Made by a program: the position numbers and the translations under genes
NCBI GenBank assembly: GCA_010909725.1
Contig: JAACMV010000020.1
Span: 62,001-126,000, forward strand
Source: Picochlorum sp. 'celeri'
Lineage: Eukaryota > Chlorophyta > Trebouxiophyceae
DNA: 64,000 bases
Reading direction: 5' to 3'
In this document: in pieces, positions 31,673 to 42,276 of the stretch
Layout: each line of letters begins with the position of its first letter
Position numbering within the stretch: the first letter of the stretch is position 1
Notes under the pieces: model-generated
The model's input: only the letters and a program-made list of their open reading frames with translations
Databases searched by the model: none
Told to the model about the DNA's origin: nothing

Positions 31673-34258
31673 ATGAGAAAGAAGAGTATTCTCTCGCTCC
31701 TCAAGAGGCATGAGTTTGATTCCTTGATCGGTGAAAGGGCTCGATTTTCGACACAACAGATTAAAGATAAAATCAACAATCAATTACCTTCTCCTGGGGA
31801 TCCCTTGAGAAGAGCCACAGTGAAGGATACCATGCTATTGTACCAGAATCACCCGGAGGTGGGTGTGAAGAGCAGCAAGCCTCCCTGGAATGACGAGGTA
31901 TCCGCTACAAATCTGTCGAAAGCTCTTGAGATGTATAAATTGGATCTTCGTCATGGGAAAAATAGTCCAGGTCCACGGCATGGAAGCGATGCGTTGCCAT
32001 TTTTGGAGGACACGATTACTCATTTGGTTGGGCGGGAGCAGAGTGCATTATCAAGGCATGCAAGGGTGCCTCCGAGCAGAGTGAGGGCAGCCGCGATGCG
32101 GCAAGCTTTGATGGGACATGGATTTAATAATAGAGAGTCTCATGTTGGTAGTCGCACGATTGAGAAGGCCGAGGATCTGAACGAACAGAGAGCATATGGG
32201 GACAGATTGCAATCCTCCTTGATCCACCAAGCAAATCGAATAATATCCGTCATTGCGGTGATTGAGCATCTCATCCCCTTAACTATAGATCAAAAGCTTG
32301 CAGTTAGCAATGCAGTGGTGTATGGACCGGATGTCCATCCTGCCAAAGAATCTTGTGATTCCGGTATTATCAACCAAAACAGTGCATGGAAAGCTGTTCA
32401 TTCCCTACTGAGTGACTGCTACCTGAACAGCAAGGATGCAGCAGAAATATTGGCAAGATATCCTCGGATAGCGACAACAGAGATGGTCAATTCGAATTCC
32501 ATCCGAGGGGTGGTGGACTGCTTGCAGCTGTTGGAGTTGAGCAACGAGTCTGTATCCAATATTGTTTCAGGATACCCAGAAATTCTGTTTCTGGACGTTG
32601 ACAAACATATGCTGCCTGTCTTGGCATATTTATCAGATCTGGGACTGGATGATTCTGACATAGTTGACATAATAGTCAGCCACCCTAGTATTTTCAAGCC
32701 TGGGAATGCTTCAAACCTGCAAGCAGGGGTGGCATTCTGGACAGGGAAGTCTCTACCAAGGAGCGAAATAGTTAATTTGATAAAAGCTGATCCAACAATA
32801 TTTGAAACGAATAAATGGGTCATGCAGATGAAGGTTGATTGGTTAACTGAGCAAACAAAACTGCCAATTGAGTACTTCTCCTCGGAGGCGCGGGCCCTAT
32901 CCTGCAATCTGGGATCATTGGTGGGTCCTAGAATAGCCTATGCTCTCCATTTCGGGATACAATTTCCATCTAATGACAGAGAAAAACTTTCTCATCAGCT
33001 TAAGATGATAATGAGTCCAGATGTGGAGGAATACCTTCAGTTTCTTGGTTCATCACAGGAATCCTTTCAGCTCTTTTCAGATGTGTGGTACTCTGAGGAA
33101 TTTCTTCCTTGGCTTGAGAGGAAGAGCAGAGCATCCGAAATTATTTTACAACAAGAAAATGAATCTGAGAATGGCATGGGTTCTGAACAAGTAGATCAGA
33201 ACTTTGCTGCAAGTAAAGAGTTTGCCTGGGAGCAGCAGATAGAGAGAGAGAGAGAGTGGCATATGGCTTGGCATGCATGGAAACGCGAGCAGCAATCCGT
33301 TGCTGTTGCCGATCGAAGTGCAAAAAGGAGTGAGAAGAGAAAAAAGATCGAAGACATGAGATTGAATTTCCAATATGCCAATCAAATTCATGCATCTGAG
33401 ACAGGTCACGAACAGAAGAGCACTTCCTCAAGTGCAACAGGAAAATCCTTTGGAGGTACGGATGCACCTCCAAAATTTCTGATGAACTCAACACCATTCG
33501 TTCAGAGTAATTTGTCCAAATCAATTGGAACTGACCTCTGTGATAGAAACCAGAGAAGTATCATTTTCCTTTCCAGAAAATGGATTTGTGACAGCACTAT
33601 TGACGAAGCACTTGCCCAAGCCATGCTGGATTCCAACCAAGAACCCGAATTGAAAAATGATTTTGAAGTCAATGACATTTCGTCATTGACTAAGGAAAGA
33701 GTGCAAAGTTGTGCTGTCAATTTGCTTCTTCTGCTCCGAGCGTCAGAATTTTGTGTGCTTGAGCCAAAAGTTTTCAGTGCCTGGGCTGCAAGGTCTGGTG
33801 TAACACCAGCAGAACTTACTGTTGCAAAGGCTATGATATCTTCCAGTAATGCTGCTGTCGTTCGAAGTGAGCCATCTTGGAAATATTATGGTGTCCCTCT
33901 CAAAGTGTGGAGATTGAAAGACTCCCCATTTTATGCACCTAGCCTCCTTCCCCTGAGGGATACTAGAGGATCTAGAAATGTTTCAGACTTAGCTGAGGTC
34001 ATATACAGGTCTCTGAAAGAGAATCCAAGTACGCCAATGACACGCATGGAAATCTCTAGGTTGTATGACGATAGAATAGAATGTCAAAGTAAACGAATGC
34101 GTTTTGCCGTGGGCTTATTGCTTGAGCAGGGACTTGTGATACAAAGGAGAAGAAAAGGCATTGCGAGTGGCCCTATGGAACTCATTCTTACTGAAAGTCT
34201 ATTTGATGTGAGAGGAGATCAATCCTGGAAAAAACATGCAAATGAACAGTTTACATGA
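31673..34258 (+). CDS. mTERF-domain protein with a long C-terminal extension
   Basis: mTERF proteins bind nucleic acids in mitochondria or plastids and control organelle transcription or RNA maturation. This single-exon frame encodes 861 residues from the ATG at 31673. Repeats of the mTERF type (leucine-rich with a Pro at a fixed place) lie roughly at residues 240-430: AAEILARYPRI, VSNIVSGYPEILFLDVDK, IVDIIVSHPSIF, EIVNLIKADPTIF. The C-terminal half is unlike mTERF: a charged, WHMAWHAWKREQQ-rich helix region, then LLLLLRASEFCVLEPKVFSA and an end segment RMRFAVGLLLEQGLVIQRRR resembling a winged-helix. The N-terminus has Arg/Lys and Ser/Leu, so organelle import is plausible. I do not recognise the C-terminal region. 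Confidence 0.7.
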   Translation: MRKKSILSLLKRHEFDSLIGERARFSTQQIKDKINNQLPSPGDPLRRATVKDTMLLYQNHPEVGVKSSKPPWNDEVSATNLSKALEMYKLDLRHGKNSPGPRHGSDALPFLEDTITHLVGREQSALSRHARVPPSRVRAAAMRQALMGHGFNNRESHVGSRTIEKAEDLNEQRAYGDRLQSSLIHQANRIISVIAVIEHLIPLTIDQKLAVSNAVVYGPDVHPAKESCDSGIINQNSAWKAVHSLLSDCYLNSKDAAEILARYPRIATTEMVNSNSIRGVVDCLQLLELSNESVSNIVSGYPEILFLDVDKHMLPVLAYLSDLGLDDSDIVDIIVSHPSIFKPGNASNLQAGVAFWTGKSLPRSEIVNLIKADPTIFETNKWVMQMKVDWLTEQTKLPIEYFSSEARALSCNLGSLVGPRIAYALHFGIQFPSNDREKLSHQLKMIMSPDVEEYLQFLGSSQESFQLFSDVWYSEEFLPWLERKSRASEIILQQENESENGMGSEQVDQNFAASKEFAWEQQIEREREWHMAWHAWKREQQSVAVADRSAKRSEKRKKIEDMRLNFQYANQIHASETGHEQKSTSSSATGKSFGGTDAPPKFLMNSTPFVQSNLSKSIGTDLCDRNQRSIIFLSRKWICDSTIDEALAQAMLDSNQEPELKNDFEVNDISSLTKERVQSCAVNLLLLLRASEFCVLEPKVFSAWAARSGVTPAELTVAKAMISSSNAAVVRSEPSWKYYGVPLKVWRLKDSPFYAPSLLPLRDTRGSRNVSDLAEVIYRSLKENPSTPMTRMEISRLYDDRIECQSKRMRFAVGLLLEQGLVIQRRRKGIASGPMELILTESLFDVRGDQSWKKHANEQFT

Positions 34259-34325
34259 CAATATTAACTTCAAATTTGTACAGGAAATGACAACAAGTTG
34301 CAATGACAAATAGACTCAAATATAG

Positions 34326-35782
34326 TTATCTCGTTACCAATTTCTCAGAGATAATGGCAGCCTGTCTTTTACCACTCAAAAATGCACCAAGAACAGTTCC
34401 TGGATAGTCGCTTGCAGCTTCGCCAGCAAAGTGTGCACGACCAAAAGGCTCAGCTATGACGCTAGTGATGTTCTTTTCGTTCCCAACAGCATAATATGAA
34501 TAACTTCCTCGAGACCATGGGTCCTCAAACCATCGAGTTGCATAGAATTCCTTGGGTTCTGGCAAATTGGGATAAATTTCTCTCAATGCTGCCATAGCAC
34601 TCTCGTAGATTTCTTCATCAGCCATTCTTTCAATTTTCTGGGCTGTATTCGCAACATTTAGGGCTACCAAAACTGGCTTTTGAAGGACGCCATTATAATC
34701 CAAAAACACTTTCCATTCTCCTGTCAAATCTTCCATGGCCTTCATTATGAAATCAGTTTCATCCCAGTGCTGCTCATCAAACACCAAAATAGCTTTATCG
34801 AAGGTTCCCATGCCCATTGTATTGATTGCTTCTTTTTTGACGTCTGGCAATGCAGGAGAATAGTCGATTGAGTTATCCTTTAAGCATCCCAGGCTCTGAG
34901 TAGACAAAACATACTTGCCTTTGTACTGAGTACCATCACTTGCTATTACTGTCACTTCATTATCAGATTGCTCGACGGCTTTTACTGGAGTTCTGAGACG
35001 TACATCAAGACCCTGAGCCTGAATTTTAGCAAGAATATCGAATCCATTGTACAAGAATACATCCAGAGCAGGCAATGTTTTGGCGTCTCCATATCTCAAA
35101 GTGCTCAAGTCAGTCAGGTTTGCATTCAGCAAAACTTGATAATTTGCGTGAGTCATGAGGTTCAGCGAAGGAATTATAGCCTTCGGTGGATCAGTTGCCT
35201 CCAAGAAATTTTCATACATTGCGTATAAAGACACGTCAGGAATGGAAGGATCTTTGGTGTGAGCTTCTTTGAGTGCATCAATGTTTCTGCGGAATTCTCC
35301 CTGGTTGGCATATGCCCTGATCCAATCCACTGTAGGAAGTTTCGTATTTTCTGTAGAATAGATTGTTCCGCTATTGTAGTTCTGTAATCTGGATATCTTT
35401 TCCCCTTTTTCTTTTGCAAAGTCATAGAGTTCATTTCCTTCCTGAGCATCATGGATCCTGCAAATAATTAGGTGACCAATCGTTTGAGTCGTAAAATAAG
35501 CTTTATGCATCTGAAACTATAACATACCACATAGCCCCAGCATCCACAGGTCCCTCAGATGTATTGAGACTGTATGTCCTGCCTCCCACCCTGTCTCTTG
35601 CCTCGAGGACGATGACTGATATACCTGCATCAGACAGCTCTCTGGCTGCGGTCACGCCTGCCATTCCAGCACCGATAACAATGACGTCAGCATCGTTTCC
35701 GTTAAGGGCACGAACTGTGCCCATAAACAGCAGAATACCAGGGAGGCAGCATATTGCAAGTTGCAATACTGTTTAGCTTCAT
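34326..35782 (-). CDS. PAO: FAD-dependent polyamine/amine oxidase, secreted type
   Basis: Flavin amine oxidases cleave polyamines to an aminoaldehyde and hydrogen peroxide. The dinucleotide-binding motif [19 protein letters not shown] and [16 protein letters not shown] bind FAD. A 70-nt GTATGT...CAG intron (35458-35527) restores the family WIHD motif, and the C-terminal FAD block is [20 protein letters not shown]. The frame begins [20 protein letters not shown], a signal-peptide-like core, but no ATG precedes it in frame. An ATG at 35782 lies in another frame and would give MKLNS plus this core if one base were removed near 35771. Otherwise translation would start at the Met near 35724 without a signal. 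A plant-PAO1-like apoplastic or secretory enzyme is likely. Confidence 0.82.
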
Positions 35783-35827
35783 CTCACTTGTCCCTCTAGT
35801 TTGATACCAGAAGAGAGTTGCAATTGC

Positions 35828-36250
35828 TCAGAGTCTATGGTGATTCGATATTATTTTCAAAATAAACTGAATACATTGCATCGAGTCCAATAAGCATTCG
35901 AAGCATTTGATCTCACATGGTTTGTCCACGTAGGACGAGTGGACCCCATGAGGAACCCATGGCCTGGGAGAGCATTGATCATTCCTAGACAACATTGTGA
36001 ATTCTCCCTTCTCAAGTTTCCAATCGCCAACAATAAACAGCCTTTTCGAGCATACGAACTGGTCTAAAGTTATAAAGTCATAGAGGATCTGCCGCTCCGT
36101 GAAATATCCATGCAAGGTTTTGATTAACCATTCAGAACTTGATTGTCCTGCTGGAAAAGCAGTTGCACCGCTGGGTTCACCGTAGTCGATCTCTCGTGGA
36201 GGATGCGATGGCGTGAAGCGGGCGAGGATTAAGCGACGGTATTGTGTCAT
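35828..36250 (-). CDS. Hypothetical protein of 140 residues
   Basis: An open frame begins with an ATG at 36250 and lies upstream of the amine oxidase on the same strand. It starts MTQYRRLILARFTPSHPPRE and has mixed composition with several Trp and Phe. I see no domain, signal or repeat and cannot tell it from a chance frame. It would be separated from the amine oxidase start by only 45 bp. Confidence 0.3.
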   Translation of the reverse strand: MTQYRRLILARFTPSHPPREIDYGEPSGATAFPAGQSSSEWLIKTLHGYFTERQILYDFITLDQFVCSKRLFIVGDWKLEKGEFTMLSRNDQCSPRPWVPHGVHSSYVDKPCEIKCFECLLDSMQCIQFILKIISNHHRL

Positions 36251-36847
36251 AAGTACCCCACTCGTTCATCTCATGATCTAGTCAGAGTGTCGGCAGTCCA
36301 TGTGCTGTCGTACTGCTTCAGGTCTCCAGCCAAATGGTTTGCACATAGATGCCCTGGAAACCGAGATGTGGACATTGCCAATGGAATCTCACAGTATTGT
36401 CGTTACGATGCCTATCATCTGTGGCTATCGTAGGCCAACCCAGGTCAAGATTCATGCTTACGTGGTAATTGCCGGGTATCTAGTTTGACAAGCCTCGTTC
36501 GAGGACAGTCCTGGGGACTCCCGGTGGGACGCTCCGTCACATCCATGTGTGTTTATCGTTATCGTGACTCTCGCGACCAGCTGAATACATGTTCCGTAAT
36601 TTATTTTCAGCAGTTTCATACACTGAGCCTAGTGTGAATGCGTCGTTGAACCTGACCAAGTGGGGTTAGTTTGACGTTTTGAAAGTTTGGCTGCGGGTGC
36701 CACTTTCTCTACACCTCGCGCAGTGGGTGGATATACTTGAGTGTTTCGGATCTTTTGAAAGGGTAGAACAGTTGATTTCATATCAAAGATGGCTAAACTG
36801 GGGTGGCCTTGTTCAAAAAGAGCACCCTGTAGTGCAGGACACGGGAA
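36251..36847. promoter_or_regulatory. Promoter-sized spacer upstream of the JmjC gene
   Basis: The nearly 600 bp contain several short frames with no conserved content, ACGTGG near 36461 and no repeat. It is probably the promoter and 5' UTR of the JmjC gene. Confidence 0.35.
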
Positions 36848-38176
36848 ATGGCCCAGCGAGCCCGAAAAAGTACATTGGATCCACACCATAGCAACAATAT
36901 ATCGTCTGGAGTGGGAAAGAAGAGGCATCGAGTCCAGAAAGAATGTTCTCATGACGTTTCTGAGTCGAGAAAGCTGCGGTCGCTTCAAACGGGTTTCAAA
37001 ATTCAGGATAGGATGTGTCTGACGTTGAGACCGACTCGTGAGGAATTCAGTAAACCATTTTCTGAGTATGTGGGAGATGTTTTCAGGGAGAACCCTGACT
37101 GTCCTTGTTTCAAGGTCGTTGCCCCAGTTGGGTGGAAGCCCAGGCAAGAGGACTATGATTTTTCAATGGTGAATATCGGGGCTCCTATCAAGCAACATGT
37201 TTTTGGAAGAAGTGGAGCGTACATGTGTATACTCGAAGAGCAAAGATCTATGAATGGTTCCACGTATGCTGGAATGGCAAGCAATGCCTCAAGGGCTCCA
37301 CCTGAGAAAAAGCATGGAGATGCAATGATGGAGCGTTCATTCTGGAGCAGTATCACAATGAACCCACCTGTTTATGGTGCAGATACTCCTATGAGCTTAT
37401 TTGACGAAGAGTTGCCATGGGGATGGAATTTGAGGGATCTGCGGTGCATGTTTAGTGAATATGATGTTCCTGAGATTGCTGGGGTAACCTCCCCTATGAC
37501 ATATTTCGGGATGTGGAAGGCTTTCTTTGCCTGGCACAAAGAGGACCTAGACCTTTATTCAATAAATTATCTCCACATGGGAGAACCAAAAGTGTGGTAC
37601 TGCGTCCCTCCAAGTGAGAGTGACAAATTTGATGCCATGGCAAGGCAGCTATTCCCGGAGGGTGCATCAGCTTGTTCTGAATTTGTGAGGCATAAAAATA
37701 TGATGATTTCTCCATCTTTATTGAGAAGTCATAATATAAACTATGTGCAGGCATTGCAGCAGCCGGGTGAATTTATAGTGCTGAATGCCTCATCTTATCA
37801 TGCTGGATACAACCTTGGGTTTAATTGTGCAGAAGCTGTCAACTTTGCCCTTCCTGAGTGGATCGACATTGGTAAGAATTGCTCGCAATGTGAATGCGGG
37901 GCATTGGCGGATGGAGTGAGTTTAGATATGTCCATATTCATTCCTGGGCTGTATGATTCGTCATCAGGATCCGAAGAACTTTCCGAACAAACAGCAGATT
38001 GTGGCCAAGACACCTCTGATAGCGATTCTGAATTCGAAGTACAAAATGAGACAGAGAATCGTTCTGAAATGAAGACACCGAGCATGGAGCAAAAGGTCAG
38101 AAAAACGTGGCAGGCCGCTTGGATCAAGAAACAAAAGCAAAGCAATCCGGGCGAAGAAGTGCTCATTCTTCAATAA
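36848..38176 (+). CDS. JmjC histone lysine demethylase of the KDM4/JMJD2 type
   Basis: KDM4-type JmjC enzymes remove methyl groups from H3K9/H3K36 with Fe(II) and 2-oxoglutarate. This single-exon protein (442 residues) has a JmjN motif (LRPTREEFSKPFSEYVGDVF) and then the JmjC domain. The metal triad is visible in order: His and Glu in FAWHKEDLDLYSINYLH, and the last His in NASSYHAGYNLGFNCAE. The 2-oxoglutarate-binding Lys lies in GEPKVWYCVPP. The post-JmjC zinc knuckle is CSQCECG. The C-terminus is acidic and Ser-rich with no PHD or Tudor domains, like plant JMJ proteins of this type. The start ATG at 36848 is well placed; an upstream frame is in another register. Confidence 0.9.
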   Translation: MAQRARKSTLDPHHSNNISSGVGKKRHRVQKECSHDVSESRKLRSLQTGFKIQDRMCLTLRPTREEFSKPFSEYVGDVFRENPDCPCFKVVAPVGWKPRQEDYDFSMVNIGAPIKQHVFGRSGAYMCILEEQRSMNGSTYAGMASNASRAPPEKKHGDAMMERSFWSSITMNPPVYGADTPMSLFDEELPWGWNLRDLRCMFSEYDVPEIAGVTSPMTYFGMWKAFFAWHKEDLDLYSINYLHMGEPKVWYCVPPSESDKFDAMARQLFPEGASACSEFVRHKNMMISPSLLRSHNINYVQALQQPGEFIVLNASSYHAGYNLGFNCAEAVNFALPEWIDIGKNCSQCECGALADGVSLDMSIFIPGLYDSSSGSEELSEQTADCGQDTSDSDSEFEVQNETENRSEMKTPSMEQKVRKTWQAAWIKKQKQSNPGEEVLILQ

Positions 38177-38637
38177 AATCTTACCGCCGAACGATGTTCA
38201 AAGACTTCCTAGAGAAGCTGTGCACATTACATGGGGACCTGTTGTCGATGCAAAGCCGATAGCCCTCGTGATGAAAACAGATAGCAACGAGAAAACTTTC
38301 ACCTTGGTACATCGCTTGTATCGGCCTGCTTCCAGGCCAGAATTCTGCATGGTTTGGTGTTTTAGAAAAAGGTAATGACAACTTATACTGGCCCAAAGGA
38401 GAGACAGTCCCTTATTCAATTTGGAGTTGCAAACCTACCCAAAACAGTCAATGTTCGCACCGAATGGGTATGTCCGGAGAATCGGAGGAGAGGAAGCCTG
38501 GAAAACTTTTATCGAAAGAGTCCAGGATCCTCATGTGACGCATGTAACAAAATGACAGTTTTGTTATAATTATTAAGTTCTTGACTGAAGCACACAAATT
38601 AAACATACCATTTATGATACGTATAACTAGAAGGAGC
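38177..38637. other. Spacer between JmjC and RBM22 genes
   Basis: The 460 bp between two same-strand genes hold no recognisable gene. Short frames on both strands lack conserved motifs. Confidence 0.3.
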
Positions 38638-39789
38638 ATGGCCCACAGACTTCTCCAGGATCCTGAAAGGGATGGATGGGAACGCAGTGATTTTCCTATA
38701 GTCTGTGAAACATGTTTAGGACCCAACCCCTATGTCAGAATGCAACGAGTACGTTATTTACAACCGGCATGACTTCGAACTCTGAGCGCCACGGCAGTTC
38801 TCCTGTTATTGGCATAATGCGTCTTTGTTTATTCCTGCAGATGGAATATGGAGGAACTTGTAATATTCAGGCCGACCTTACACCGTTTTCCGTTGGCGCC
38901 CGGGTAATGACGGCCCGATATAAGAAAACCATCATCTGTCATGAAGTGGCCAAAGCGAAAAATGTCTGTCAAGTTTGCCTCCTCGATTTGGATTACAATT
39001 TGCCAGTACAAGTACGCGACAAAGCTCTAGGATTAGAAGAGGACTTGCCCGATAGTGTGGCAGGAAAAGAATTTGCCTTGAACAGACTGGAGGAGGAAGG
39101 AGAATTGAACAGAGGCAAATTTACCATGGCGGGCTCGAATGATCTTCTGAACAAGTTGCAGCGGGATGAGCCTTATTATAGAGAAACAAAGCAAAGATTT
39201 GTTCGTTTTTGTTAAGGGTGAGTGCAAACGAGGAGCAGAATGCCCCTACAGGCATGAACTCCCTGAATCTGGCCCCTTGGCTGAGCAAAATATCAGGGAC
39301 AGATACTATGGAGTAAATGACCCTGTCGCTCAGAAAATGCTATCAAAGGTTCCTCACAAGAAGAACATGCCGCCAGATGATAGAAGCATTACCACTTTGT
39401 TCGTCGGCAATGTAGGTGATTCTGTCTCAGAAGATGATCTAAAGAGTGTCTTTTACTCGTACGGGGAAATAAAAACCATTAAAAAAGTGCCTGCCAAAAA
39501 TTGCGCTTTTGTGACGTTCAGAAAGAGATCAGATGCGGAAAAAGCAATAGAGAAACTCGGGAATAACCTGTTTGTGAATGATGACAAATTGACCCTGCTG
39601 TGGGGTCGTCCAAAGGCGAGCAGTGTAAATCAGACCACTGTTGGGGACTCTGCCAAAGAGCAGAGACCAATCTTCCCATGTTTATCCATCCATGGATCCT
39701 GAAAGAGATGGTTCCTTGGTTAAAGGAGCGAAGAGGGACCCTGATGATGCCACTGCAGAGAGACAGAAAAGGCCCAGAGAGCAGTGAAA
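38638..39789 (+). CDS. RBM22: Pre-mRNA-splicing factor RBM22 (plant C3H-type), reading frame broken several times
   Basis: RBM22 contacts U6 snRNA and the intron in the catalytic spliceosome. The start [20 protein letters not shown] is nearly identical to plant RBM22. A 92-nt GTACGT...CAG intron (38749-38840) follows. Parts are clearly present: [53 protein letters not shown] (CCCH finger), [12 protein letters not shown] and an RRM ([14 protein letters not shown]...[12 protein letters not shown]). The parts lie in different frames: [13 protein letters not shown] (about 38870-38910) is in another register from its flanks, ICSF and VKGEC (39190-39210) also disagree, and [10 protein letters not shown] near 39680 again. 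Some zinc-binding Cys positions read as other residues. Either the sequence has several one-base errors here, or this copy is decaying. Confidence 0.75.
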
Positions 39790-39878
39790 ATCCCAAGTCC
39801 TGCCTTTGTGGCACCAGTGGAACTCTTGTCCCAGTTATTTAATATTCTAATTTATAGTGCAATATACAAGATTTGTTG

Positions 39879-40498
39879 ATGTTCTCGCTTTTGGAGTACG
39901 TTTTTGACTCCTTGACACCTCGAAGAAGAGCAGAAAAAGTGTTATTTTTAGGACTAGACGGTGCTGGTAAAACGACGTTGATAGAGGCCCTAAAAGTATC
40001 CAACTCAGAGCGTTCTAGTCCAAAACCGAGTGCGAATCAGCCTACGGTAGGTCTAAACGTGTCCCATACAGAAATTCGGGGCAAAGTGTCATCCTTCTCG
40101 AGGTCGGTGGAGGAGAATCTATTCGCTCAATATGGCATCACTACTACAATGAAGCTACAAAGATCATTTTTGTCGTGGATGGAAGCGATGCCGCCAGATT
40201 CGGCGATTCTCAACGGGCATTCACAAGAGTGCTAGGTACGTCTGCAGAAATGGTACGGAGATTTTCAAAAACGTTTGTGAGATTCTTTCTTGATATCGCA
40301 GAAACCATTAAGCATCTAGACATTCAAATTCTCCTCGTATCAAATAAAATGGATGTTCTGACACCTGAGGAGGCCGTTATTGTCGAGCAGAGTGTTGCAG
40401 GATTTGCCCCTCAGGACGAAGGAAGAACAGATTTTTGTCCATGTTCAGGAATGGATGCTAACAACTTGTCGAATCTTATAGAATGGATTATTCGATGA
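39879..40498 (+). CDS. ARF-like small GTPase (ARFRP1-like), one frame break
   Basis: ARF-like GTPases recruit effectors to membranes; ARFRP1 works at the trans-Golgi. Walker A is LFLGLDGAGKTTLIEALK, and VSNKMD is the NKxD guanine-specificity motif. The middle part (IRSIWHHYYNEATKIIFVVD, ARFGDSQRAF) lies one frame off the N-terminus. One extra G in the GGGG run at 40078-40081 would restore IRGQSVILLEVGG. A 66-nt GTACGT...CAG intron (40236-40301) follows. The C-terminus NLIEWIIR resembles ARFRP1. Switch II reads EVGGG where family members have DxGGQ, so the catalytic Gln and Asp are altered if the sequence is right. The N-terminus has no Gly2 for myristoylation. Confidence 0.7.
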
Positions 40499-40949
40499 AG
40501 ACATTGTTCCTTCATGCGTACATATTTATTTGCCACCAGTATTTGATCAAACACATAAATTCAAATTCTCCTGGATGAAAAGGAAGCTGACGCACCTTGA
40601 CTCCTTGCCTTGGGATCTATCTTGCTCCTACAAACCTCTTTATATTTTGCACATGATGAATCCATGCATCCAGGGACAGATGTGCCAATACGAATTGGCA
40701 TATATGATCTCGGGGCTCAGCAGTTTCGCAGCAAGCCCTGCATGTGGTTTTCGCATATGTGACATGCAGCCTTGATCAAGGAAGATTCCGATCATACGAG
40801 ACATCTGCTGAATCACGCCAATAACAAACAGATGCTTGTAGGTCGTTAACATTGAATAGAAATCGTATTTAGATCCCTTTATGATTCATATTAACGACAG
40901 TTTCCCTGCGTCTGAGTCTCCTTCGCAGCAGTTTTGAACATTGCCAACA
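40499..40949. other. Spacer upstream of the ERD2-like gene
   Basis: The 450 bp between two same-strand genes hold frames of up to 80 codons without conserved content. It probably holds the ERD2-like promoter. Confidence 0.3.
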
Positions 40950-42175
40950 ATGTATCGGCAGTCTTTTGGGACAGGTAATTTCCAAGCCCCCAACCATGGA
41001 AACGTCAATTTTAGTCAAAGATATGGGACAGATAAGAATTTCGAAGACGATACGGAGAGGAAATCGCCTTCTGACCCTCTGTTGACTGTGATCAGGTGCG
41101 TTTCTTTGAGATAAATGGCATATTTTTGCACGTGTTTTACAGCTAGATGAGCACATTGAGAAATTTACTCACAAGTGGAGCCTTGTCTCTTTGCATCTGT
41201 AGATGGTTCAAGGCGAGGAGCCATGCAGAGCGAATGGTTGCGGCAATTGCTTCCGCTATTATTGTACGTGATTCGCCCACCGGGTCCAGTGTATACGTGT
41301 TTAGGGTCTTTGAGACCATTGCGCGATCCATGTGAACGAAATCAGACTTACGTGCTGGCAATGGGTATGCAGGTCTTGGTTCTATTCTATTTGGTCATTG
41401 AGGATCACGATACTCTCTTTATTCTCTCAGAAATTGTGCATGCACTAGGAATCATAGTGCTGGGATACAAGCTAATAAGAAAGAAAAACAGTGGAGGTGC
41501 GTTGGATATGCTTCTAGCTCAGCCTGGGCCACTGGCTGGACATTGTAGCATCGTCACTAAAAGGGTATCTTGACTGCAGGTTTATCCCTTGCATCTCAGG
41601 AACTCACCGCCCTCTTTCTTGGAGTACGATTATTCTGCAGCCTTGTCATGGAGTATGACGTTCACACATTTTTAGATCTCCTGTCTCTTGGGGCTACTGC
41701 TGGGGTGATTTATTGTCTCAGGGTCCCACTCAAATCCACCTATCAGAAATCCTTTGACACTATGCATCATGCCATTGTTCTGATTCCGTGTTTGGTTCTC
41801 GCTTTGTTGATTCATCCATCTACAAAGCACAACTTTATTTTGAGGACCCTATGGGCTTTCTGTGTTTACCTCGAAGCAGTGTCAGTGCTTCCTCAGCTAC
41901 GAATGATGCAGAAATCAGGCTCCGTGGAACAGTTCACAGCCCACTATGTCTTTGCTCTTGGCCTCTCGCGCTTCATTGCATGCTCGCATTGGATTTTGCA
42001 GATAATAGAAGGTGATAAGTTTATCTTCAAGGCTTTAGGGAGTGGCTTTTGGCCAGTCATGGTGCTTGTTTCAGAAATCGTCCAAACGTTCATCTTGGCT
42101 GACTTTTGTTACATCTACGTCAAATCGTTTGCTCAAGGAACGGGGGTCATTCAACTGCCTGCTGGGATAGTCTAA
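40950..42175 (+). CDS. ER lumen protein-retaining receptor-like protein (plant ERD2-like)
   Basis: KDEL receptors return escaped ER chaperones from the Golgi; plants also carry this larger ERD2-like subgroup. Four exons join cleanly: 40950-41095, 41203-41263, 41346-41496 and 41580-42175, with introns of 107, 82 and 83 nt. Family motifs include HALGIIVLGYKL, GLSLASQELTALFLGVRLFC, EYDVHTFLDLLSLG, ILRTLWAFCVYLEAVSVLPQ, LPQLRMMQK, YVFALGLSRFIAC and LADFCYIYVKS. Seven or so membrane segments fit the family. The N-terminal extension of about 45 residues (MYRQSFGTGNFQAPNHGNVN) is typical of the ERD2-like branch rather than the short KDEL receptor. It is a well-supported gene model. Confidence 0.9.
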
Positions 42176-42276
42176 TGCTCTTCATTTTCATATGTGTAAG
42201 AAATTGATATAGCTGCTTTGTCCTCAGCATGACCGTATAGAAGCAAAGGAACCTTCGCGTCTCCTTAGTCGTCGGC

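Noticed and set aside
31835..33720. Minus-strand frames within 31.8-33.7 kb
   Set aside because: They are antisense to the long mTERF-like frame and have no motifs of their own.
40530..40852. Frames on both strands between the ARF-like and ERD2-like genes
   Set aside because: Cys/Met-rich composition, no motif and mutual overlap on opposite strands.
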